Shown here one piece after another: positions 31,387 through 41,700 of a stretch of 64,000 nucleotides of DNA (positions are counted from its first letter, which is position 1; each line of letters starts with the position of its first letter). The translations under genes were made by a program, and so were the position numbers. Under the pieces are notes generated by a model, which saw only the letters and a program-made list of their open reading frames with translations, made no database searches and was not told where the DNA came from. This stretch comes from a virus: positions 62,001 through 126,000 of IMG/VR virus record IMGVR_UViG_3300046328_000499. One strand, 5' to 3'.

Positions 31387-34300
31387 ATGAAAATTTGTAT
31401 TGAATTGCCTAATGGAATAGAAGAGATAGACATAGATATTCCAGAAAATACATCAGAAGTTGATAAAGAAGTTATAATAAAAAAAGCTATTAAAAACCAT
31501 ATAGACGTCAATCCTGTTATATTTGATTTTATATCAACCAATAAAAACCCTTTAATTATAGATAAAACAAAAAAAATTACTTTATCTCAAATTAAGAGCA
31601 TTATTGGAATAGATTTTATTGATGTTAATTATCAAGTAGCTGGAACTATCAATAATTTTAAAGGTAGTTTTGAACAGTTATTAAATAATAAAAATAATAC
31701 AATAATATTAGAAGAATTTTTAAAAACTAAACCAGAATTTATTTATTCTATTTTTGAAAATAATTTTACTATAATTCCAGATGAAGGTTTTAATAATGAT
31801 TCAAGTAAAAATGAAGCTGAATTATTTAATATAGTACAAAATAGTATCAAATCAGAGTTTAATAGTGGAATAGATAAAAAATTAGAATATACTAAGAAAT
31901 ATCCTAGATTGGCTATTAGTATAAGTAAAGCAGATATTATTGAATTATATAGTCAGAATAAGGATGAGTTACTAGGAGAAATTGGAAGTTATTATAAAGA
32001 GATTGGTAAGTTAGATGAATTTGAAGCTATATTAGAAAGTATAGAAGAAACTGAACAAGATTTACAAGATACTAATGAAGACGAAGAAGCTAGTGATATT
32101 TACAAGTTATTAGGTAATAAATCGGCAAATGTAAAAACTACTGTATTTGGTAAAGATAGTGGTAGAGAAGCTGTTATTAAACAACAAGGTGGTATTGACG
32201 TGTTATATGATTGGAGAGCTAAGAATAAGGATACACACTTTGGCAATAAATTTACTAGTGAACAAACTATATATCAGAAACACTCACAAGACTTAATTAA
32301 AACTACTTCTACAAAAGAAAGTGTAGTTAAATATATAGATTGGATAATCAATTCTACTGAACCAAGAGCAGAATGGGTTAGGGAACAATTACTTAGTGGT
32401 AGATTAAAAGGACAACCTTTACATTACACTAATACTACTGCAAATAAAGCTAACGAACCATCACACGCAACTGCTTTGGATTTCTTAATCAATGACCCTA
32501 GAAGCCCATTTAATCAAAGTGAGAATAAAACACAACCTCTACAATCAACATCTAAGCCTAAATTAATCAAGAATGAGAAAGGTCTTATAATTATTGAAAA
32601 TGCAATACCTCTTGAAACAACTATTAAATTAGTAGAAGACAATGTTGAATTTATTAAAGATACTTCATTTAAACAAACAGGTGGTAGTGTGTCTTGGGGT
32701 TACGGACATCAATGGATAAGATCTAATACCTTAACAAAACTTCAATACAAAGGAATTTTAGTAGGTAAAGAAATAGGTGGGCAAGAAATCACAGAATTAA
32801 TGAAATCTCAATTATTGTCTGGTAAAGACCCTAAGTCTATACCTAATTTTCCTTTATATGTATATACATCAATTGATAAAAATGGAAATACTTTACCTGA
32901 TATACCTACAGAAATAATAACTGAATTAGCAAATAGAGGTATAGATATCAGTGAATATGATGCAAGTTATAATTCTGTATACGATAAAAATGATAAAGGA
33001 AGTCTTGTAATCCACCAAGATAACACTGAATTTAATACTTCTCCTATCATCACTATATCAGCAGGAAGACCTATGAAATTTATTACTTATCAATTAAAAG
33101 ACTCAAACAATTTTAATTTTGGTACTGGATTTAAAAATCAATATGAAATAAGATTAAATACTATATCTAATTTACTAATAGCAAATAAATTAGCTCCTGA
33201 ATTATCAAGGAGTAAAAATAAATTAGGAAATGAAACTATAGTTTACGGACAATTAACTCCTAGTAATCTTATAAAATACAGTGATTTACTTGAATCAAAA
33301 GGAATTAAAGTTTCTGATAAAACAGGAAAAAATACATTACAGGTGTTAGCAGATTCAATAGAAAAAAGAGAAGAATTTATCTTATCTAATGGAGCTTTGC
33401 TGGTGTTTTCAAATGAAAATAGAAATGTGTTTCACGAAATTGTATTTGATAAAGAAACAGATAAATTTGATATGCCAAAAGGGTTTCCTGAATTGACTAT
33501 TGATAAAGGTTTTAATGGTAAAGTTAAAACAAAAGATTACAGAGTTGTGTGGACACTTAGAAAGGTTCAAGGTAAGAAAGTAGACAGTGTAAATGAAAAG
33601 CAATTGTTAGATTCTGTACAACCTCTACAATCAACTCAAACTTCTTCTGTTACAAATCAATCTGATAAAGATAATTCAACTGAATCAGTTAAAATGGATA
33701 ATAGCAATAAACCTATATTCAATTCTTTACCTGCAAAATTAGACAAACCTACTATGACTTATGCAGGAATTGGTAGTAGAGAAACCCCAGAAGATGTATT
33801 AAATTTAATGACAGAAGCAGCTAAATATTTAGAAAGTTTAGGTTATACGTTAAACACTGGTAAAACTTTTATTGCTAGACCAAGTAACGATCCAAAATAT
33901 CAAAAACAATATGAGGAAAGATTAGCTTTTTCTAAGAAAAATAATGGAAAAGTTGGACTAGATGAAGAAGGTGCAGATAGAGCTTTTTCTTTAGGAACTA
34001 CTAAAAAGAATTTATTTGGTGTAAATGCACCTGTAGGTAAAAAAGAATTGACTGTAATGGAAGAAATACATCCTGCCCCTGATAAATTAACAGAAGGAGC
34101 TAAAAAACTTATGGCTAGAAATACTAATCAAATATTTGGAGAAAATTTAGATACACCTGTTGATTTTGTTTTATTCTATGCTAAAGAAACTTCTAATCCT
34201 TTAAGAGTTGCTGGAGGTACAGGACAAGCTGTTGAAATGGCTAGAAGAAAAAGAATACCTACTATCAATATGTCAAAACCTAATTGGAAAAAGAAATTAG

Positions 34301-35727
34301 ATGAGATATTGAATAATAATAAATCAATTACAACTGAACCAGTTAATCAAACAATAACAAAACCTGAAAATATTACAGAATCAATTCCAAAAGTAAAATC
34401 TTTTATTACAGAAAGAGGTTCTATATATACTTTGTTGCCTGATAATAGATATCAAAGATTTAAAACAGTAGACGGAGTTGCGGAAGGGTTAAAAGATCCC
34501 ACAGATATAATGCTATTCTACAATGAATCCTCACAAACAGGTAAAGCTATGTACCATTTTCAAAGTGCTAATTTATCGGGCGGACACCCTACTAAAATAA
34601 CACTATTACATAAAAATTTAGATGGTACATATACTAGAATTGATAACAATACAGAATTACAGAACACAAATTTAAATAATGTTATATTACTAATTTTACC
34701 AGACGGATTTATTGAAAATAATAATATACCTAAAATTCTAACAGCAGATAAATGGGACATATTGTATTCACAAATTAATACTCAAGAATTGATAAGTAAG
34801 CAATTGGGTTATGGAGCAATATTAAATACAGAAGATTTTTCTAATTTTCCTAAATTAGGCTTGTATACATTTGAATGGTTAGTTAAAGACGGAAAACAAT
34901 ATGGAAATAAATCTCACACAGGAAATAAAATTATAAGTATTGAATACAATGAAAATCAACCAACAGACTCTATTACTTCAAATAAAATATCTTCATTCTC
35001 AACTTCAATTATCTCACAAAATGGAATGTTTATCACTAGAATACCAATTACTTTAAGTAAAGTTACTTATGATAATAAGAAGTTTATAGCTGATGGTGTG
35101 GAGTTAAATGATGATAATTCTATGGAAGTTATTGGAAATAGTGAATCAGAAGTTAATAGTGTGATTGCTTATATTAAAGAAGAGAGTTCAAAGATAATAA
35201 AAAATAACCCTAATTTATATGAGTTAAGTAAAGATCAATTATCTAATATTATAAATACTTTTAAATTAAAAAAAAATAAAAACCTTTCACAATCAAATAC
35301 ATCTATTGAATCTATAACAAATAAAATAAAATTAACTGAACAAAAAATAAATAAAAATAATAGTAAAGAATATATTTCAGATGACGAAGATCCAACAGAT
35401 TTTGAGAAAAAAGTTTTTCCTGTATCAACAGAAGAAAGTTTAGAGTATTTAAATTTTTTAAGTTATCTAAGTCAAATAGACGAGGATTTATCAATAGATT
35501 TACAAATGAGTAATCTGAATAGTGAATTATTAGATAAATTAAAAACTCATTTTGAAGCTTGGGATAACCTAAATGAAAAACCTGTCTCAGAAGACACAAA
35601 AAATATTATTTCAGATATAAATAAAAATAAACTTTTGCTGAATGATTTTGCTGAAGATATTTTTGAAGTTTGTTTAGGTAGTAAGTCTTCTAGTGAAGTT
35701 GTTAGAATGTTTCCACCAATGATATAA
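31387..35727 (+). CDS. Polyvalent protein: DUF4326-like, AlkB-like and SLOG domains
   Basis: This encodes 1446 residues. After an unassigned N-terminal 230 residues, a block with HFGNKFT, KYIDWI, SGRLKGQPLHY and PSHATALDFL (about 270-375) resembles DUF4326-type domains. Residues 395-730 look like an AlkB-type 2-oxoglutarate/Fe(II) dioxygenase: H543-Q-D545 in IHQDNTEF, then SPIITISAGRPMKF, H683 and R719/R725. AlkB enzymes repair alkylated nucleic acids. A SLOG (DprA/LOG-like) Rossmann domain follows at about 788-965, starting YAGIGSRETP and ending GGTGQAVEMARRKRIPTINM. The last 480 residues are unassigned. Only two cysteines occur, residue 4 (MKIC) and residue 1429, 17 before the end. Its place among ejected virion proteins suggests an injected effector or genome-protection protein (inference). 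Confidence 0.78.
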   Translation: MKICIELPNGIEEIDIDIPENTSEVDKEVIIKKAIKNHIDVNPVIFDFISTNKNPLIIDKTKKITLSQIKSIIGIDFIDVNYQVAGTINNFKGSFEQLLNNKNNTIILEEFLKTKPEFIYSIFENNFTIIPDEGFNNDSSKNEAELFNIVQNSIKSEFNSGIDKKLEYTKKYPRLAISISKADIIELYSQNKDELLGEIGSYYKEIGKLDEFEAILESIEETEQDLQDTNEDEEASDIYKLLGNKSANVKTTVFGKDSGREAVIKQQGGIDVLYDWRAKNKDTHFGNKFTSEQTIYQKHSQDLIKTTSTKESVVKYIDWIINSTEPRAEWVREQLLSGRLKGQPLHYTNTTANKANEPSHATALDFLINDPRSPFNQSENKTQPLQSTSKPKLIKNEKGLIIIENAIPLETTIKLVEDNVEFIKDTSFKQTGGSVSWGYGHQWIRSNTLTKLQYKGILVGKEIGGQEITELMKSQLLSGKDPKSIPNFPLYVYTSIDKNGNTLPDIPTEIITELANRGIDISEYDASYNSVYDKNDKGSLVIHQDNTEFNTSPIITISAGRPMKFITYQLKDSNNFNFGTGFKNQYEIRLNTISNLLIANKLAPELSRSKNKLGNETIVYGQLTPSNLIKYSDLLESKGIKVSDKTGKNTLQVLADSIEKREEFILSNGALLVFSNENRNVFHEIVFDKETDKFDMPKGFPELTIDKGFNGKVKTKDYRVVWTLRKVQGKKVDSVNEKQLLDSVQPLQSTQTSSVTNQSDKDNSTESVKMDNSNKPIFNSLPAKLDKPTMTYAGIGSRETPEDVLNLMTEAAKYLESLGYTLNTGKTFIARPSNDPKYQKQYEERLAFSKKNNGKVGLDEEGADRAFSLGTTKKNLFGVNAPVGKKELTVMEEIHPAPDKLTEGAKKLMARNTNQIFGENLDTPVDFVLFYAKETSNPLRVAGGTGQAVEMARRKRIPTINMSKPNWKKKLDEILNNNKSITTEPVNQTITKPENITESIPKVKSFITERGSIYTLLPDNRYQRFKTVDGVAEGLKDPTDIMLFYNESSQTGKAMYHFQSANLSGGHPTKITLLHKNLDGTYTRIDNNTELQNTNLNNVILLILPDGFIENNNIPKILTADKWDILYSQINTQELISKQLGYGAILNTEDFSNFPKLGLYTFEWLVKDGKQYGNKSHTGNKIISIEYNENQPTDSITSNKISSFSTSIISQNGMFITRIPITLSKVTYDNKKFIADGVELNDDNSMEVIGNSESEVNSVIAYIKEESSKIIKNNPNLYELSKDQLSNIINTFKLKKNKNLSQSNTSIESITNKIKLTEQKINKNNSKEYISDDEDPTDFEKKVFPVSTEESLEYLNFLSYLSQIDEDLSIDLQMSNLNSELLDKLKTHFEAWDNLNEKPVSEDTKNIISDINKNKLLLNDFAEDIFEVCLGSKSSSEVVRMFPPMI

Positions 35728-35746
35728 TATAAAACCAAAGTAATAT

Positions 35747-38700
35747 ATGTTTTGTCCAAATTTTAAAAATCCATCAGTAAAATTAGATTTCAATAAACTT
35801 CTTTATAATCAAAATCAAGAAGGATTATCAGAAGAAGAATTTAATTTATTAATGTTAGATAAAGATAAATTCAAAAAAATCTTATCTATTGAACCAGATA
35901 AATTAAAAGCAGTTTATGTTGCTTATAATATTTATAATAAATACGAAGGAGATATTGATAAATTTCTTTCTATTGCTCAATTACCTATTGTCTATGAGAC
36001 TTTGGGTAATTTAAGTATTGATTTTAGAATTGCTAGTGAAGAAGAGTGGAATCAAATTATTAATTCAAATGAAGTAAAAGAACTTTCTAAAAAAGAAGAA
36101 TTTGATAGTAAATTAGAAAATAAGTTAATTGACTTTATCAAAGGACTAAATATAGAAGTAGATACAAATGCTGATGAATTATTAAATAATTTAGAATTTA
36201 ATTCTGGAAATACTTTGGCTGCGTTTGACGTACTACAAAAATTTTTAGCTTTAAAATCTAATATAGGCGATAAAGTTTTAGCTAAACAAACAGCAAACAT
36301 TATTTACACTTTTTTAGGTAAAAAATCTCTTCTAGGTATAGAGATATGGAAAAATATTAAAACTTGGAGTAAATATAAAGAGATCTATGATAAATATGAT
36401 ACTTATGATTATAAAAAAGGATATGAAGAACAATCTGAAGATATTGAGTACGGACAATCTGAATCTTTTAATGTTTTTGCTCATAAACAAGTTATAATAG
36501 AATTTATTTCTGACGCTATTTTAGAAGGATATAATAATAAATACATAGGAGAAAAGCGTAAAAATCCAGATTTAGATAAGGCTTATTTTGAATCTAAAGG
36601 ATATAAAAACAAATATGAGCAAAATTGGATAAAGAAAATTTATGCTAAGATTTGGAATTGGATTAATGAAAATATATTTGATAACGTTGCTGTAAATACT
36701 TACACAGAGTCGCAATTAAAAGATATAGTCTTAGATATAGTTGATGATGTGTATAAAAAAGATTATACTAAATTTATACGAAACTATTTTCAAAATACAG
36801 ACGGCACATTTTCAGATTTTAAAGGAGGTGATCTAGAACCTAAAGAATATCAAAAAACATTAGATAAAGATCCTTTTGCAAAAAAAATTATTACTGATTT
36901 ATTTAATAACCCTTTTGTAGATTATAAATTATCTGGTTCACAAGTAATTAGAAAATATGGTAGATTAGTAAGATCTATATCAGAAGATTTACACGATATA
37001 GACGGAGTAATTACTTTAAATCAATTCGAAAAAGAACAAAATCATAAAGAGTTTAGATACTGGGCAAAAACTAGAGGTTTAGAATTAATGCAGACAAGAA
37101 GTCAAGAAGTATTTTTAAAAGAAATAATACCTTTTTTAAAAAATCAATCTTGGTATAGTAATATTAGCAATATGTTCCCTAGTTGGAAACTTACAACTGC
37201 TTTTATTGGAAAAGATCATAAAAATGCTGAAAGTATAACTATTACAGGATATGTAGAACACCCTACTGAAATAGATACAAAAACAGGTAAAAAGAAACAA
37301 TATATCCTAGACTTTTTTTTAAGAACTGATGAAGGAAATTATCCAGAAATATTTGATAATTATTGGAAAGACTGGAAACAAATTTTTGAAGCAAAGCTTA
37401 ATATGGGTAGAAGTAAAGATTTAAATGATTTAATATATTTTATACCATTTAAAAAAGATAAATATAAATTTACTAATAAAGGATTTAGATATTTTTCTTT
37501 TGATGAATCTTCTAGCAAATCTTCAAGAGTGTATAGACAAAATAAGAACTCTAATCAATCGATAGAAGTAATTACAGATTCTCTACAACCAATAACAACT
37601 GAATTAGAATCTCGTTTTAATATTCCAACTAAATTTATTACTGAACAAGAAGCAGAAACTCAATTTACTAGACCTAATTCAAAAGGATTCTTTGATTTTG
37701 ATACTCAAACAGCTTATCTAATAGAAAATCAAGCTACAATTGATTCAACTGTTCACGAAGCATTTTCACATCCATTTATTGAAGTTGCTAGAATACAAAA
37801 TCCAGAATTATATAGTAATCTTGTTACAGAAGCTATTAAAGATAAATCACTTGTAGATAAAATTAAAGAAGATTATTCTAATGCAGATAAAATAGAATTT
37901 GAACACGAATTGATTGCTCACTCTATTGATAAATACATTAAAGAAGAGTTGGATTTTAAAAAAAATAAAGGATTAATTGCAGCTATTAAAAGATTCTTTA
38001 ATGAAATGTCAATTGCTTTAAAAGCTATATTTAAAAAGAAAAATATTGATATTAAAGAAATTTCACCTCTTACAACTATTAAAGATTTAGCTAGATTTGT
38101 ATCTTATGGTAAAGGAACTATTGATTTAAAATCAGCTTTGAAGAATAATGAATTAATATTATCACCTAAATTAGATGTATTAAAATTATCAAAAGAAGAA
38201 TCTTATCAAATAGCTGAAAAAGAATTTCTTAATAGTGACTTACAAGGATTAGAATTAATAACTGCTATTAATAATAGAGCTGATGAAATATATAATAAAG
38301 GGTTACATTCTGATGTTAAGTTGTCAGATATTCCTCACGGATTTGTTCAAAAGTTATATTACTTAGATAAAGATAAATTTGATAGTATTAGTCAAGTTAG
38401 AGAAGAATTAACTGAGCAACAACGAGGTAATATTCAAGAATTAAAACAACTTGAACCTGTTTATGCTGTTGCTAGTGATAGTAAGGTACAAGAATTTTTG
38501 AATAGTATTTATCCTGATAGTAAAGTTAAAGAAGTGTTATTTCACGGAACGGATACAAAATTTGATAAATTTGATAAAAGTAAAACTACTAAAAAAGGTA
38601 CAAAAAGTAAAACTAAAGCAATTCACACTTCTATTGATTTCCAACTAGCTATGGATTATTCAGCTACAAATCAAGGTTATTTTTCTGCTTCTGATATGTA

Positions 38701-41700
38701 TAAAAAAGTAGGAGATGAAATTGAAAATTTAATGGTAGTTTTACCTGTTGTTGTAAATGTTAAAAACATATTAGATTCTAAAAACTTATCATATAACCAA
38801 AGTAAAAGTTTAGAATATTTTGATAAAGAACAACTAAAACTTTATTTAGAATATGATGAAAAAAGAAGTAATATCAATGTTAATGAGTATGATGGATTTT
38901 TATTAAATAATAATGAAATAATAGTAGAAAATGAAAACCAAGTAACAATTCTTAATTCGCCAGAAACTATACAAAAATTTCAACAATTTATATCAACTCA
39001 ATCAAACTCAATAGAATCTTTATCACAACAAATTCAATCTAATCCAAACTCTACACAATCAAAAGAATTTTTCTATTGGTTATCACAATTAGTTTCTTCA
39101 ACTTCTGATAAAACTATTATATTAAATGAAAAATCTACTTTAAAAGATTTATATTCAGCATTAAAAGATGTAACTACACCATTTAAACCTTTCAATAGAA
39201 TCTACTCACAAGTATTAAGTAAACAAGAACGTATTCAAGCTATTAAAGATAAAATGGCAGCTAAGAATCAAGAGAAACAATTATCTGAAACTGAAATAGG
39301 TAATTTATTAGTGAAAAAGTATAATACAGAACAAGCATTAAAAAAATCTCAAAATGTTGTTGAAGAACCACTATTAAATAATGGTTTGAATAAAGATCAA
39401 CAGAATGCTTCAAATGAAATTGAGAAGTTCTTTAAAAGTCCTTCAAGTGTTAATAAAATTGAAGATCTCTACAATCTTAATAATGTTTGGTTCTTATCTG
39501 GTGGTGCCGGAACTGGTAAAACTTATTTAATTAATAGATTATTAGACAATCTTGCAAATGAAGAAAACTTTACTTTAGGTATATCTGGCACTACAGTAGG
39601 TATTTATGCAACTTCTAATAAAGCTGTGGGAGAGATAAGTTTAGCTAATGAGCAATATAAAGTTTCAAGAGATTCTAAATTAAACTTAGATCCAGCTGTA
39701 ACTGTTCACGATTTATTTGGTTTAGTTTATGAAGAAGGTAAAGCATCTACATTAAAAAATATAACTTATGGAGAAGCTGCTTTCTATAAAAAATTATCTG
39801 GATATAAATATATTATTATAGATGAACTAAGTTTAGCTAATAATCAACTATTTGATTTAATTCAAGAAAGATTAAATTTATTAGCTGAAAAATATGATAA
39901 ATATAAGATACCTAAACTATTATTTGTAGGAGATTTTGCTCAATTACCTTCACCTAGTGGAAAAGAAATTGAAGTTGAGGGAATGTCTATAAAACAAGAT
40001 AATAAAATCATTGATTCAATTTATCATAAATATCAAATATCTAAATTATCTGGTGATAACAATGTAGAAAAGAGATATAGTGAATTAACTATTAATATGA
40101 GAGCTAAATATGATGACTTATTTAAAGCAGCAGAATCTTTTAAGGCTCTTACAATAAGATTGAATCATATTCTATTGTATAAATTACCTATGCAAATAAC
40201 AGTGAATGGTTCCCCACAAGAAGATACTGTACAATTAGTTCGAAAAGAATTAACTGCTTTATTGAATAAAAAACAAAACACACCTAATATTACTTATTTA
40301 TTCTCAGAAGATGAAAATACTTTTATTGAGGATTATGTAAAACTATATAAACAAGAAGTATTTGATAGTAAAGGAAATATTAAATTAAATATTAATCTAA
40401 GAAGTGTTGCTATGATTGGTTATAATAATAGTAAACACTTAAACAATATTAGAATAACAAAAGAAATAAGAAAGAGAATCTTTGGTGCAAATAAAGAGGA
40501 TTTTAATGTTGGTGAATTGTTGATATTAAATCAAAAAGATTTTTATCCTTTAAAAGATGAAATAACAAATAAGCCACCTATTTTAAATCTAGTTAAAGAA
40601 CAAAGAGTTATTATTAGTTCTATTCCTAGAATTGTTGAAGTTCCTACAACATTAAAATATCTGACACCTGATTTGGATACAATGCCTTTATATGAATTTG
40701 AAGTTACAACTGAATTAGGAGAGAAAGCTATATTCAGAATCCCTGTAAACAAAAATTTAAGAAATGTAAATAGTTTCATAGAATTTGTTTATGAGACTGA
40801 TAATGGTAAACTTTATTATGAAGTTTTAGAACATTATAATTTCATAGATACATTTTATGGGTATAACATAACTGCACATTCAGCTCAAGGTTCTTCTTAT
40901 TTAAACAACTTTGTTTCAGAGAAAAATATTGCAACTAATAAAAATTTATTTGAAAAATTAAAACTTCTATATGTTGCTTATAGTAGAACTGTTGATCATT
41001 TAGTTGTATTGACTGATATTTCAGAAGTTATGTCTAAGAAGAATATTTCTAATTCAAATGCTTCTTTTAAACAAGCTAAAATTGAGCTAGAAAAAATTAA
41101 TTCTGAATTAGATAAAAGAAGTATTAATATATTTGACGCAAATTCTGTTATAGAAGAAACTACTAATGATATTAAAACTAATGTACCTATATTAAGTGAA
41201 GAAGATATGAATACAGGAAGGTCTGCAAAAGAAATAGGAAAGTTAATGTCACAATTACCTTCAACTCTTTATAGTATTGCTGTTAATCCTAAATCAACTT
41301 CATTAGACGATAAATATATTATTTCAAATAAGCCAAAACTTGAAATTGAAAGAAAATCTTCTGCTTTAAATAACTTATATATAAGTAATGCTACTCAAAA
41401 AAGTAAGTTTCCTAATGTAATTAGTTTTACTTCAATAGAAGATATAAACAAATTTCAACAAGCTTCTAAACAGTATGGAGGACAATTAATATTACCAAAA
41501 GAAGGAGTATTATTACCTACAAATAGTGATTTAAAAGAACAAGTATTAATTACTTTAAATAATAGAATAGACCCTTATAAAACTGGACAATTTGAATTTA
41601 TTGAGGTTGGTGAATTTGCTAGACAAGTAATGAAATCTAAATCTACACTAGAGAATCGTACAAAAGAAACTTTAAAAGAGCAATTAATTGAGGTACCAAA

